From Atlanticothrix silvestris CENA357 (GTDB lineage Bacteria; Cyanobacteriota; Cyanobacteriia; Cyanobacteriales; Nostocaceae), in assembly GCF_016056295.1 (NCBI RefSeq), contig NZ_JAECZB010000094.1, forward strand, positions 1 through 64,000: 64,000 nt of DNA. Direction: 5' to 3'. Position numbers and translations under genes: made by a program. Of this stretch, positions 46,881 through 55,839 are shown piece by piece. Every line of letters starts with the position of its first letter. The first letter of the stretch is position 1. The notes beneath the pieces were generated by a model that searched no databases, was not told the origin of the DNA, and saw only the letters and a list, made by a program, of their open reading frames with translations.

Positions 46881-46986
46881 ATTAAGCATGGTTTTATATT
46901 TGCTGCCCAATACACTGAGTCTAATTTCTAAGTCAGCAGTCAAAAGTAATAACTCTTAAGTGCTGAATATTGACTATTAACTTACT

Positions 46987-47373
46987 TCATGCAGAGCGAT
47001 ATTCCAAGTCTGCTGTCTTTGAGTTGCTGTATATTTTCGAACGGTTGCTGTAAGTAATTTTTATTTCTTCTAAAGCTAGACGCAAATCTTCTCTACCACG
47101 AAACCCTTCTAAGCGACGTTGGACTATGCCGTTATCAACCAGTAGTAAAGTTGGTAGTGATTTTAGTCGATAAGTATTAGCAAGTTTGAAATTATCATCA
47201 GCGTTAACCCCAACTAATTTAATTTGCTCTCCACATTGAGCTTGAAATTGCAACAGCAAGGGGTGGATAATGCGACATAAACCACACCAAGGTGCTTCAA
47301 AATTTACTAAAACAGGAAGTGGAGATTCTAAAACTTCTTGAGTAAATGTCCGCTCACTAACCGACAACACCAT
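46987..47373 (-). CDS. Thioredoxin-family protein (WCGLC)
   Basis: The 128-residue protein has a complete thioredoxin fold: VLVNFEAPWCGLCRIIHPLL with active site WCGLC, LVGVNADDNFKLANTYRLKS, the cis-Pro LPTLLLV and a C-terminal GFRGREDLRL helix. The active site has Leu in place of the usual Pro (WCGPC), which may raise reactivity or change redox potential. A C-terminal tail of about 20 residues is extra. It may reduce disulfides of photosynthetic enzymes. No partner is near. Confidence 0.93.
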   Translation of the reverse strand: MVLSVSERTFTQEVLESPLPVLVNFEAPWCGLCRIIHPLLLQFQAQCGEQIKLVGVNADDNFKLANTYRLKSLPTLLLVDNGIVQRRLEGFRGREDLRLALEEIKITYSNRSKIYSNSKTADLEYRSA

Positions 47374-47773
47374 GACGCCTCTAAGAATTATAGGGTTTTA
47401 TTATTAAACTAGCCATTAGCAAGAGAAGTTGGCAAGCAGGTCAATGCCTATAGAAGCTTCAGGGCAAAAACTATTATGCAACTCTTGCAGGATTGATTTG
47501 AGCTTTGCCAAAAAAGCCAATGTGACTTCTTTAGCGGCTGCTTTGTTTTTTACTCCTAATTACCGTTGCTAGAGATAAATTTAGACTGCTGTGCCATTTA
47601 CTCCCTAGCTTAGGCAATTGGTCAGCGAGATACCAGTATGGAAATAACAAACTGACTGAGCGCACCCCCACTAACAGCTGTTTCAATTCATCCTACATTG
47701 ATTTGGTAGCAATTGATAAGCAGAAATTTTCATTTGTTTAGTCTTTTCTTTTATTAGTGGGGATCACCTAGGA
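47374..47773. other. Convergent/parallel gap with no assigned feature
   Basis: The 400 bases between the NnrU-type gene and the thioredoxin gene, both on the minus strand, hold no convincing ORF, hairpin or repeat. The thioredoxin promoter is expected just upstream of 47373. Confidence 0.45.
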
Positions 47774-48487
47774 CTACCATTTTACCTTACTAGTTGCGAC
47801 AAGCAACAGGGGATGTGCCCACCAAAGTAAAGCTATAAAAATGGCAACTCCTAAATAGGCGGGGCGCAGAAATTCCTGCCACAAGATAGATTGACGACCA
47901 TCAATAATTGCCTGAAAGGGAATTATTGACGTGCGCTGTTGAGCTATTTTAAAGGCTTCTCCATAGCGGTGGGCTAAGCGACGATCGCCATGCCAAACCC
48001 CAAACAAGTGATGCAACACTAATCCCATAGAAGTCACCAACGTAAAGCTAGTACCTAACCAAAGGGTATGAGCAATACACCACATAATTTGCCCCACCAT
48101 CTGAGGATGACGAGTAATACGAATAATTCCTGTTTCGTAGAGATGGACTTGGGGCTTTTGAATGGCAGCAATTTCTAGTAGATTGAAGGTGGCAGGATAC
48201 AAAAACAAAAAGGAAATTGCTGACAATACCCAAACGAATGCTTGTACTCCCGGTACGCCCTGCACTTGCCAAAGTTGCAACCCATCATAACGATGGTTAA
48301 AAAAGTAAATTATTAATACTACAGCCAACGGTAAACTAACTAATGCAAAGAAAATGCGATAAAGCCTTGGCCCTATATGCTTCTCTGCCCAAGGTCGCAA
48401 AGCAGCTCCTCCACTGTGGGCGATCGCAAAAGCTAACTGTAACCCCAACATGACAAAATGACTGGGAGTAAACCAAGGATTCAACAT
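47774..48487 (-). CDS. NnrU-family membrane protein (zeta-carotene isomerase-like)
   Basis: The 237-residue product has about six membrane helices and the NnrU pattern: LQLAFAIAHSGGAALRPWAE, a long middle with YPATFNLLEIAAI, then GIIRITRHPQMVGQIMWCIA and RRLAHRYGEAFK. Plants and some bacteria use NnrU-like Z-ISO as 15-cis-zeta-carotene isomerase with a haem b; the His residues in the AHSGG and RHPQM motifs are candidate ligands. In cyanobacteria the product may act in carotenoid isomerisation; this is inference. It is divergent from a LysR-type regulator gene. Confidence 0.86.
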   Translation of the reverse strand: MLNPWFTPSHFVMLGLQLAFAIAHSGGAALRPWAEKHIGPRLYRIFFALVSLPLAVVLIIYFFNHRYDGLQLWQVQGVPGVQAFVWVLSAISFLFLYPATFNLLEIAAIQKPQVHLYETGIIRITRHPQMVGQIMWCIAHTLWLGTSFTLVTSMGLVLHHLFGVWHGDRRLAHRYGEAFKIAQQRTSIIPFQAIIDGRQSILWQEFLRPAYLGVAIFIALLWWAHPLLLVATSKVKW

Positions 48488-48703
48488 GATAATACATGGG
48501 TGAAGTAATTTAAAGAAAACTTAACTCAGTACAACCAATACCACAAAGTATTCAAAAGGAGAGTTTAGTCAAAATGTTGTGGTACTGTCTTTTTCGAGTC
48601 AAACCTCTGAGTTTAAAATGCAACGAATCACGCCACACTAGAAAGCTGTGAGTCTTGATTTGTTGCCAAAGCTGCTCCTTTCAAAGTTTGTGGGTTGAGC
48701 CTT

Positions 48704-49717
48704 ATGTCTGACCTTCCTTTCACTTTAGATCAGTTACGTATTTTAAAAGCGATCGCCGCAGAAGGCAGCTTCAAGCGCGCCGCTGATAGCCTTTACGTCT
48801 CCCAACCTGCCGTGAGTTTACAAGTCCAAAATCTCGAACGGCAATTGGATGTCCCTTTATTCGACCGTGGAGGACGTCGCGCACAGTTAACCGAAGCTGG
48901 GCATTTACTTTTAAGCTACGGTGAAAAAATCCTCAGTCTGTGCCAAGAAACCTGCCGTGCGATCGAAGATTTACAAAATCTCCAAGGCGGTACTTTGATT
49001 GTCGGCGCTTCCCAAACCACCGGTACTTATCTTTTGCCCAAAATGATCGGCATGTTCCGGCAAAAATATCCAGATGTGGCAGTGCAATTACATGTCCACT
49101 CTACCCGTCGGACTGCTTGGAGCGTAGCTAATGGACAAGTTGATCTGGCTATCATTGGTGGCGAAATTCCTGGTGAACTAGCAGAATCTTTGGAAATTCT
49201 TCCTTATGCTGAAGATGAATTATCCCTAATTTTGCCCGTTTTTCATCCCTTTGCCAAACTTGAAACAATCCAAAAAGAAGACCTTTATAAACTACAATTC
49301 ATTGCTCTAGATTCTCAATCAACTATCCGCAAAGTAATTGATCAGGTACTAGCTCGCTGTGAAATTGATACAAGGCGTTTTAAATTTGAAATGGAACTAA
49401 ATTCCATAGAAGCAATTAAAAATGCTGTGCAATCTGGTTTAGGGGCCGCTTTTGTCTCCACTTCGGCGATCGCTAAAGAATTACAAATGGGTGTACTGCA
49501 TTGCACACCTATTGAAGGTGTTGTTGTCAAGCGAACGTTGTGGCTGATTTTTAATCCTAATCGCTACAGATCTAAGGCAGCAGAAGCGTTTAGCCAGGAG
49601 ATTTTACCCCAGTTTGCTAACCCTGGATGGAATCATGAAGCATTAAAATTATCGCAAAAGAAGCTAGTAGTAAACACTTTAGATACAGCGACAACTACTT
49701 CTTCTGACGCAGGCTAA
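48704..49717 (+). CDS. rbcR: LysR-type regulator, RbcR-like
   Basis: The 337-residue product starts [20 protein letters not shown] and carries the LysR HTH ([20 protein letters not shown], then [15 protein letters not shown]). The effector domain has [20 protein letters not shown] and [12 protein letters not shown]. It strongly resembles RbcR/Ycf30, which activates RuBisCO genes in cyanobacteria and red algae; NdhR/CmpR are nearest alternatives. ATG 48704 is preferred over TTG 48695. It is divergent from the NnrU gene. Its effector should be a carbon metabolite such as a Calvin-cycle sugar phosphate or 2-oxoglutarate, as inference. Confidence 0.85.
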   Translation: MSDLPFTLDQLRILKAIAAEGSFKRAADSLYVSQPAVSLQVQNLERQLDVPLFDRGGRRAQLTEAGHLLLSYGEKILSLCQETCRAIEDLQNLQGGTLIVGASQTTGTYLLPKMIGMFRQKYPDVAVQLHVHSTRRTAWSVANGQVDLAIIGGEIPGELAESLEILPYAEDELSLILPVFHPFAKLETIQKEDLYKLQFIALDSQSTIRKVIDQVLARCEIDTRRFKFEMELNSIEAIKNAVQSGLGAAFVSTSAIAKELQMGVLHCTPIEGVVVKRTLWLIFNPNRYRSKAAEAFSQEILPQFANPGWNHEALKLSQKKLVVNTLDTATTTSSDAG

Positions 49718-49730
49718 CATTTTGTCGATA

Positions 49731-49801
49731 GTCAATAGTCAGTAGTCAATAGTCAGTAGTTATTAAAAAATTCTTGACTTTTGGCAACTGACTCACAACT
49801 G
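49731..49801. repeat. GTCAGT/ACTGAC short repeats before the kinase gene
   Basis: Copies of agtcaatagtcagtagtcaa followed by acaactgac words form a palindrome-rich stretch, as at 32878-32961. Nostoc-type intergenic repeat. Confidence 0.7.
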
Positions 49802-49817
49802 ACCAAAAACAAAAAAA

Positions 49818-51161
49818 ATGGAAGTCTACTGCACTCGTCCGCACTGTCCGCGTCCACAAAATCATTTTGCGGATTTAGATGATATTACAACCCTAAAAAC
49901 AACACAACAAAAATTCTGTCTTACCTGCGGAATGCCATTAATACTAGATGGTAGATATGTAACAATAAATTTGCTAGGTAGGGGCGGTTTTGGTGCAGCC
50001 TTTTTAGCACGCGATCGCCGGATTCCAGGAATGCGTTCATGCGTGGTTAAGCAGTTCCAGCCAGCAGGAGATTTCACTCCTACTCAACTGCAACTAGCAC
50101 AACAACTTTTTGAGAGAGAGGCAGAAGTTTTAGCACAAATAGGTAACGAACACGAGCAAATTCCTGACTTATTTGCCTTTTTTCCGGTGACAGTTCCTAG
50201 TTTACAACTAGGTCAAGAAGATCAATTTTTTTACTTAGTGCAAGAATATATTGATGGGCAAAATTTAGAGGAAGAATTAATTCAAAAAGGTAGATTTTCG
50301 GAACAGCAAGTTTTACATGTGCTGCAAGAAATTCTAAATGTACTAAAGTTCGTCCATGATAGAAACATACTTCACAGAGATATAAAACCCTCTAACATTA
50401 TGCGCCGTCGTGATGGCAAACTATTTTTACTAGATTTTGGCGCAGTTAAGCAAGTAACAAATGCTTCATCTGGTAGATCTGGCTCTTCTACGGGAATTTA
50501 TTCTATAGGTTTTGCGCCACCTGAACAGATGGCTGGTGGCCAAGTATACCCCTCTACAGACTTATACGCTTTGGCTGTAACTATTTTGACTTTACTTACA
50601 GGTCAAGAGGCTACTCAGCTGTTTGATGCTCATAGTAATCAATGGCAATGGCGAATGCATGTAACTGTCAACCCTCGCCTAGCTAACATTTTAGACAAAA
50701 TGCTCCTGAGTGCTGCTAATCAACGCTTTCAGTCAGCTGATCAAGTTCTCAAAGTTCTCTCTCACCAGTTAATACCACCAACTCTTCTACCCCAAACAAA
50801 ACAGCCTCAACCCAGTTTTTCCCCTTGGGAACTGTTAAGTGGAGCAGCATTTAGTGGGTTTGAAGGTGCATTAATTGCGATTGCTCTCTTTAGTCTATTC
50901 AAGCCGCCAATAATTCCCCTAGTAGTTTCTGTCCTAATTTTAGGAATTTTAATTTTTGCCCAGACTAGGCGATGGATTGAAAAGTTCAGTTTATTAATTA
51001 TTTCTGGAATTACTTTTGCTCTTGTATTGTTTATGCCCTTTTTAAGAAGGGGTATTGGGGTTGAAGAAGTTATAATTTTAGTGGTTATGGGATGCTTGTT
51101 AACTGTTGCAGTGACAGCAGTATTCCGCCTTGTTTATAAATTATTATATTTAATATTTTAA
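49818..51161 (+). CDS. 4-Cys Ser/Thr protein kinase with C-terminal membrane helices
   Basis: The 447-residue protein begins MEVYCTRPHCPRPQNHF and has the cysteine motif C5, C10, C34, C37 (CLTCGMPLIL) at the N-terminus, then a Hanks-type kinase: LGRGGFGAAFLARD at 53-66, VVKQ with Lys78, LHRDIKPSNIMRRR at 185-198, LLDFGAVKQ at 204-212 and IGFAPPEQMAGG. Four hydrophobic segments follow (about 340-445). It is a paralogue of the receptor kinase at 16212 but without an external sensor domain. The target is unknown. It lies between the RbcR-like gene and the DevH-like gene. Confidence 0.92.
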   Translation: MEVYCTRPHCPRPQNHFADLDDITTLKTTQQKFCLTCGMPLILDGRYVTINLLGRGGFGAAFLARDRRIPGMRSCVVKQFQPAGDFTPTQLQLAQQLFEREAEVLAQIGNEHEQIPDLFAFFPVTVPSLQLGQEDQFFYLVQEYIDGQNLEEELIQKGRFSEQQVLHVLQEILNVLKFVHDRNILHRDIKPSNIMRRRDGKLFLLDFGAVKQVTNASSGRSGSSTGIYSIGFAPPEQMAGGQVYPSTDLYALAVTILTLLTGQEATQLFDAHSNQWQWRMHVTVNPRLANILDKMLLSAANQRFQSADQVLKVLSHQLIPPTLLPQTKQPQPSFSPWELLSGAAFSGFEGALIAIALFSLFKPPIIPLVVSVLILGILIFAQTRRWIEKFSLLIISGITFALVLFMPFLRRGIGVEEVIILVVMGCLLTVAVTAVFRLVYKLLYLIF

Positions 51162-51295
51162 TTACAAAATATTAAATGATAATCACTTTTTTATTTAAAT
51201 AAATGATTTTAAGCTAGTACAAATCAGCCACTACTAAAAATTAAATCTTTTAACTATAACAGTACTAATCATAGAAAAATTATTTTCTAAAACAT

Positions 51296-51352
51296 CTTGG
51301 ATGGTCAACCTTTCGGTTTGAAAGTGGAATGCTGTTGCCACGACCATCCAAG
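51296..51352. repeat. 11-bp inverted-repeat hairpin
   Basis: CTTGGATGGTC (51296-51306) and GACCATCCAAG (51342-51352) are perfect complements around a 35-nt loop. It could be a structured 3' end after the kinase gene or part of a miniature element. No T-run follows. Confidence 0.65.
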
Positions 51353-51415
51353 TAATGTCAAAACTAGCTGATATTGCTGGTAGCATGTAGTACGCTTCTG
51401 CTCCAGAGGTTGTTT

Positions 51416-51519
51416 TTCAATGTTCAATGTAGCCCTTGCAATTAGGGTGGACACAAAGGCAAAAACCATTTGTCCTCCCTTGTGAGTTTCCTGATAAACA
51501 TAACAGATTGAACATTGAA
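51416..51519. repeat. 13-bp inverted-repeat element with nested stem
   Basis: TTCAATGTTCAAT (51416-51428) and ATTGAACATTGAA (51507-51519) are perfect inverted repeats. Inside, agggtggacacaaa and tttgtcctccct give a nested imperfect stem. The whole 104 bp can fold into a long hairpin. No target duplication is evident. Confidence 0.7.
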
Positions 51520-51642
51520 ACTTTCAGTCAATGGAATGACCCGATTACACACAATCTGTTTGTGGTGGTCAAACAGATTGGTCAAACTGAGCAGGAAGCG
51601 GATGTTGCTGGTGCCGCCTTACTGCTTATCGATCGGGGGTAG
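51520..51642 (+). other. Possible coding relic
   Basis: In the frame that ends at TAG 51640-51642 the sequence reads WNDPITHNLFVVVKQIGQ and TEQEADVAGAALLLIDRG and is more GC-rich than its surroundings. No start fits because the inverted-repeat element lies upstream. It may be the tail of a lost gene or a chance frame. I do not recognise the family. Confidence 0.25.
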
Positions 51643-51769
51643 GAACTGATGACCTAGGCTGGTATGTCACAATTTGCTGACACTTGCTATTGCTGACAAG
51701 TATAGCGGTAATTCCTACCGTAGATGCTTGTAGGGCATGACTGGTTTTTTGAGAGATGGGAAATGTGCT

Positions 51770-52528
51770 TTAGCTGACTCGATTAATCGACTCTGCTGGT
51801 AAGCAAATAAGATTATCCCCTTGAGTGAGAATTAAACCGCGCTGACGCAACTTGCCCATCAGACGGGTGACGGTAACGCGAGTCGAACCAATAGCGCTAC
51901 CAATTTGAGCATGGGTAAGAGGGAAAGGCAAACAATAGCCGCGAATCACGTCGGGGTCAGTTTCACTCATGGACGGCTCTCCATATTCCTCAATCAACAA
52001 TGTGAGAAATCCTAAGAGTCGGTCAATTGTGCGCCTTTGTCCCAAGGCACTCAGCCACAACAGTTTACGCTGGTGCTGATACCTAAAGGCATCCATAACT
52101 TCACGACGGAAGTGAGGCCAATTGTCTAAATCATGCCAGTACATCCACAGCACAGCAGTTTGGTCTACATGAGCGTATGCCTGGAGCGTGAATGGTGACT
52201 GAGCAACAATTTCAAATGGTTGCCCTGCTCCTACAAAACCCAAGAAAGCTTCTTCTGGGGTTCTGTTGATTCGTCGAGATGTTAGCTGACTGGCAGTAGC
52301 GCTCACTTGAGCAGTTCCTACCATGCGGATTGCACCCCTTTGCACCAAATACAGCAATCCAGGCCGGGCTGGAATGCGTTCATCTTTGCTAAAGGTGCGG
52401 CAACGGTAGTGTTCTTGAGCCCAATCAAGAATTCGTTGCCAAGTCAAAAAAGGCCGTGATGCCTCAGAAAAAGAAGATGGAGATTGCATAGGTAACAAAG
52501 AGCGTTCGGCTGAAGACAAAGACGTCAT
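51770..52528 (-). CDS. devH: CRP/FNR-family regulator, DevH-like
   Basis: The 252-residue product from ATG 52528 starts MTSLSSAERSLLPMQSPSSF, has a cNMP-binding-like beta-roll (about 45-150) and a C-terminal HTH with LTHAQIGSAIGSTRVTVTRL, close to NtcA. The N-terminal region resembles DevH of Anabaena, needed for the heterocyst glycolipid layer under nitrogen step-down. The neighbourhood with an RbcR-like gene and ndhF is also consistent with the Nostoc devH locus. The cAMP-binding residues are not obvious, as in NtcA-like proteins. A TTG at 52540 is an alternative start. Divergent from the ArgRS-like gene. Confidence 0.78.
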   Translation of the reverse strand: MTSLSSAERSLLPMQSPSSFSEASRPFLTWQRILDWAQEHYRCRTFSKDERIPARPGLLYLVQRGAIRMVGTAQVSATASQLTSRRINRTPEEAFLGFVGAGQPFEIVAQSPFTLQAYAHVDQTAVLWMYWHDLDNWPHFRREVMDAFRYQHQRKLLWLSALGQRRTIDRLLGFLTLLIEEYGEPSMSETDPDVIRGYCLPFPLTHAQIGSAIGSTRVTVTRLMGKLRQRGLILTQGDNLICLPAESINRVS

Positions 52529-52747
52529 AAAAAGGTGCAAGGAGTGTCTTTGTGTTGGCGGTTTCGGCTTAACGCCTAACAGCGCCAGCCATCCAAAGAG
52601 CAGAAAGCAAATTGCTCTCTACTTTTTGTTATACTTCTTACTGTACAATGATGGTAGTAAAGTTTACCCATTATTCATAGAATATTCATCAAATTTTATG
52701 CTGTTCTCATTTTTCTTCATTTAGATTAATCTTATCTCTAAAGAGAG

Positions 52748-53692
52748 ATGACAGTAAATCCGGAAAAAAAAGGTTTTAATTTATTTATTAATAACTACGT
52801 GCATCTCAGCTTACTAGTAAGCGAATACACAGCAATCAAACAGCTAATATATAGTCAAATAATAAGTGCAATAAGTATTTATACTAATGAGCAAAAAAGC
52901 ATAAGCATAGATGATAAAAAAAGTCATCTATATAAAGATAGAGATAATAGTCGAATATTATATATCTCAGGTATAGCTTTGGGGGTGTCAAAATCTCATA
53001 ATCAACAACCTATGGAAGTAGCCAATGGCATTGGCTCTTACTTATCAGAAAACTATAGTGGTGTTTTTAGTATCCAAATTGTTCCTCCGGGTTGGATTCA
53101 TTTAGAATTGAGTCCGCCTCTTGTCGCGGCGTGGTTACAAAGTCTTGTAGCGGGGAGTTTAGGGCGAGGAGGGAATACTAAGAAGCAGGAGAGTAAAGAA
53201 GAATCATTAATATCTAATGCTCAAATTCTTAATCCTGCTCACTTATTTGCAATTCAATATGCCCATGCGCGTTGCTGCTCACTATTGCTGCTAGCTCATC
53301 GAGAAGGATTAATTGAACTCAGGGAACCTTTACCAAATAGTAGCCCAGCTTTTTGGAGTGTAATTTCCCCAGAGCAAATACCTTGGCTAGACTCTAATGC
53401 CAAACTTTGTCTGAATCATCCAGATGAAAGTCGTCTAATTACCGAGTTAGTGCAAGTGGTAGACGATTTAGAGTTTAATGATAGAGGTGGTTCGGTGAAT
53501 TGGGAAAAAGCGGGACTAAATTTGAGTCAAGCGTGGGAAAAATTTTGGTGCAAATGCCGCATTTGGGGTGAGGTTAAAATTTTATCTCCCGACTTAGCCA
53601 AAGCTAGACTGGGATTGTTGATAGCTACTCAGTCTGTATTAAGGTTTTTGCTGGTCGAAAAGCTGGGAGTTTTAGCTCAGATGGAGTTATGA
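52748..53692 (+). CDS. Arginyl-tRNA-synthetase-like protein lacking the catalytic core
   Basis: The 314-residue protein has an N-terminal region (about 70-135: MEVANGIGSYLSENYSG and GWIHLELSPPLVAAWLQSL) like the ArgRS N-terminal domain and a C-terminal DALR anticodon-binding-type domain (about 160-314) with AIQYAHARCCSLL and ARLGLLIATQSVLRFLLVEK. The class I catalytic domain with HIGH and KMSKS is absent; only the linker of about 25 residues separates the two. It cannot charge tRNA itself. It could bind tRNA-Arg or a regulator. It is divergent from devH. Confidence 0.78.
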   Translation: MTVNPEKKGFNLFINNYVHLSLLVSEYTAIKQLIYSQIISAISIYTNEQKSISIDDKKSHLYKDRDNSRILYISGIALGVSKSHNQQPMEVANGIGSYLSENYSGVFSIQIVPPGWIHLELSPPLVAAWLQSLVAGSLGRGGNTKKQESKEESLISNAQILNPAHLFAIQYAHARCCSLLLLAHREGLIELREPLPNSSPAFWSVISPEQIPWLDSNAKLCLNHPDESRLITELVQVVDDLEFNDRGGSVNWEKAGLNLSQAWEKFWCKCRIWGEVKILSPDLAKARLGLLIATQSVLRFLLVEKLGVLAQMEL

Positions 53693-53881
53693 GCCATTAG
53701 TGTTAAATCTTGCTGACTAACGAAAAATTATACAATGTTCAATTTGCATTAGACTAACCATTTTATTAAAATAACGGCGTTTGATTTCTCAACAAACGGT
53801 TACGTAATTTTGCTTTGAATAAGCGTGCTATTCCTCAACAGTGTTTTTCACGCACAGAGTAAAAACTTTATATAATATCTA

Positions 53882-53910
53882 TTGACTCATTTGATCACCT
53901 CAGTTATATT
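53882..53910 (+). promoter_or_regulatory. Sigma70-type promoter of a candidate small RNA
   Basis: TTGACT (53882-53887), a spacer of exactly 17 bases and TATATT (53905-53910) match the bacterial housekeeping promoter consensus at 5/6 and 5/6 positions. A start site would fall near 53916. Confidence 0.6.
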
Positions 53911-53915
53911 TACAG

Positions 53916-53982
53916 GTGTGTGAGGAGCGAACCAGCAAGAGCACCGAGACGAAACACGGCCAGTCGTCGGTGCTCTTTCTGA
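53916..53982 (+). ncRNA. Candidate small RNA with intrinsic terminator
   Basis: A transcript from about 53916 would begin GGTGTGTGAGGAGCGAACCA and end in a long hairpin: AAGAGCACCGA (53937-53947) pairs with TCGGTGCTCTT (53967-53977), extended inward by CGA/TCG and closed by an 11-nt loop, followed by TTCTG. No ORF is present. The GTGTGAGGAG at its 5' end (53918-53927) is complementary to the ultraconserved CUCCUCACAC core of cyanobacterial Yfr1. It could belong to the Yfr2-type RNAs, but I cannot assign it. The minus strand also folds but has no promoter of this quality. Confidence 0.55.
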
Positions 53983-54023
53983 TTTCATCCTGTTTTGCTG
54001 AGGACAAATATAAAAAATTGCCC

Positions 54024-54899
54024 TTACGAGAGTAAAAATTTTTTGATTGCAATTGCGGCTCCGTCTTCTTCAACATTAGGAGCTACCCATTGAGCGATCG
54101 CCTGAACTGCCGTTGGTGCGTTGCCCATAGCTACACCAATGCCAGCATACTCCAGCATTTCTAGATCATTGAAATTATCACCAATAGTCATAACGTTGGT
54201 GCTTTGTAGTCCTAATAATTCTTCAGCTAAATAACGCACAGCAGTTCCTTTGTTAACAGAGGCATTAGTCGCTTCAAAAAAAGTAGCAACAGATGTTGTT
54301 AGATAAAGTTCAGCGGGTGTGTATTGACGACGTAAATTCCCTAATAAATCATTAATCACATCTGTGTCATCGCACAAAGCTAACACCTTTGTCGGTTCAT
54401 TATTCAAGACTTGACGTAAATCGCCTACAGGAATTGGAGTAATGCCAGAACGTTGTGCATAAATTTGGGTTTCTCTAGTTAACTCCCGCACATATAACTG
54501 ATCATTAATATAGAAGTGAACAGATAAAAGCGATCGCAACTGCGGTTGTTCAAAATAGTCTAGTAGCTGGTGGGCAATTTCTCTAGAAACAGCCAAATGC
54601 CGATGAATTTTTTGATTGATTGGATCTTGAATCCAAGCTCCTTGATAAGCCATTAACGGTAGGACAGAGCTAATTTCTTGGTGGAAGCGTAAAGCTGAAC
54701 GATACATACGACCAGTGGCAATTGCCACTCGAATTCCTTGTGCTTGAACGTCTGCGATCGCTTGCTTTACAGGTTTGCTCAAGGTGTTAGACTCCCCAGA
54801 AATGGTACCGTCTATATCTAAAACCAGTAATTTAATATCTTTTGCAGCCATAGCCTGATTACCGATGGAGGCTGATTGAGCAGCAGATGCTTGTTGCAT
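54024..54899 (-). CDS. Cof-type HAD-IIB phosphatase
   Basis: The protein has HAD motif I LLVLDIDGTISGESNT, motif II VAIATGRMYRSAL, a C2-type cap of about 100 residues, and motifs III/IV KGTAVRYLAEELL and MTIGDNFNDLEMLEYAG. Cof-type enzymes hydrolyse sugar phosphates, nucleotides or PLP. ATG 54899 is taken because GGGGA sits 6 bases upstream; another start MAAKDIKLLVL lies at 54851 and an upstream ATG at 54998 is unsupported. It is followed on the same strand by the ECF ATPase gene but is 135 bases or more apart, so it may be separate. Confidence 0.88.
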   Translation of the reverse strand: MQQASAAQSASIGNQAMAAKDIKLLVLDIDGTISGESNTLSKPVKQAIADVQAQGIRVAIATGRMYRSALRFHQEISSVLPLMAYQGAWIQDPINQKIHRHLAVSREIAHQLLDYFEQPQLRSLLSVHFYINDQLYVRELTRETQIYAQRSGITPIPVGDLRQVLNNEPTKVLALCDDTDVINDLLGNLRRQYTPAELYLTTSVATFFEATNASVNKGTAVRYLAEELLGLQSTNVMTIGDNFNDLEMLEYAGIGVAMGNAPTAVQAIAQWVAPNVEEDGAAIAIKKFLLS

Positions 54900-55033
54900 A
54901 AATTCCCCAGGTTTGAACTCCCAGTAAGAGATTAGCAGGCTCTCACCAATATGAGCAGATACAAGGCAGTCCCAACGCCCATTTTTTATGCCATGCATGA
55001 GGCATTGGGCATTGCGGTATCTAATCTAAATAA

Positions 55034-55807
55034 TCACCAATCGACTGGTAAACCCAACTGATCTAAAGTTTTTCCCTCTTGCAAAAGTGGTTGAATCTGG
55101 CCATCTATGGGAATGCGACCACCAGAAAGTACTAAAGCCCGTTGAGTCACTTTTCCCAACCACTGCAATTCATGGGAGGCAATTAACATCATCTGCACAG
55201 GCAACTTTAACAATACTTGAGCTAAATGTCGCCGCCATGCGGGATCAAGACCATTAGTCGGCTCATCTAAAATCAGAATTGTAGGCTCTAAGGCCAAAAT
55301 TGCCGCTAGGGCAGCAAGCCGTCTTTGTCCACCAGAAAGTTCGTGGGCAGAACGGTTGGCATAGGCTTCTAAACCAAAATCTGCTAATAGCTGCCGTGCC
55401 CGATCAATTGCTACTGCTGGTGGTACGCCGTAATTTCGTGGCCCAAAGGTAATATCTTCTAGTATGGTAGGCATAAACAGTTGGTCGTTGGCATCTTGAA
55501 AGGCAAAGCCGATGTAACGACGCACTTGGGGCAGAGTTTTAGGTTCTACGTGAATGCCATTAATCCAAATTTTGCCTGATTGTGGTTGTTTTAAGCCAAT
55601 CAGGTTCTCTAGCAAGGTACTTTTACCAGACCCAGTTGCCCCCATTAAGGCTACGCGATCGCCTGAGTTTAAGGTAAAAGAAATGTCTTGCAATACTGGT
55701 TCCTGTCGGGAATAAGCATATACCAAATTCTGGACTTCGACTACCGCAGCATGGGGATTAGAAGTTGAAGCTTGGGGATTAAAGGTCAAAGATTTCAAGA
55801 TGCACAA
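55034..55807 (-). CDS. cbiO: ECF-type cobalt/nickel transporter ATPase
   Basis: The 257-residue ABC ATPase has Walker A GATGSGKST, Q-loop FAFQDANDQLFMPTI, signature LSGGQRRLAALAAILA, Walker B ILILDEPTNGLDP and switch His IASHELQWL. It energises the ECF importer together with CbiQ and CbiM-type subunits. It is the last gene of the first ECF cluster (cbiM-cbiQ-cbiO), 32 bases after cbiQ. Substrate, Co2+ or Ni2+, cannot be fixed from this subunit. Confidence 0.93.
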   Translation of the reverse strand: MCILKSLTFNPQASTSNPHAAVVEVQNLVYAYSRQEPVLQDISFTLNSGDRVALMGATGSGKSTLLENLIGLKQPQSGKIWINGIHVEPKTLPQVRRYIGFAFQDANDQLFMPTILEDITFGPRNYGVPPAVAIDRARQLLADFGLEAYANRSAHELSGGQRRLAALAAILALEPTILILDEPTNGLDPAWRRHLAQVLLKLPVQMMLIASHELQWLGKVTQRALVLSGGRIPIDGQIQPLLQEGKTLDQLGLPVDW

Positions 55808-55839
55808 CTCAAAATTTACAACTTTACTTCCATTAACTG

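Noticed and set aside
46728-46943. 71-residue minus ORF before ndhF
   Set aside because: It crosses the terminator hairpin 46851-46880 and has no similarity or ribosome-binding site.
52615-52660. NtcA site GTAN8TAC near devH
   Set aside because: Only GTTN8TAC (gttatacttcttac) is present; one mismatch in a six-base core is too frequent by chance in AT-rich DNA.
53916-53982. Yfr1 homologue on the minus strand (CTCCTCACAC)
   Set aside because: The core would be followed by no terminator hairpin on that strand, and Yfr1 has the core between two hairpins. The plus strand has the promoter and terminator.
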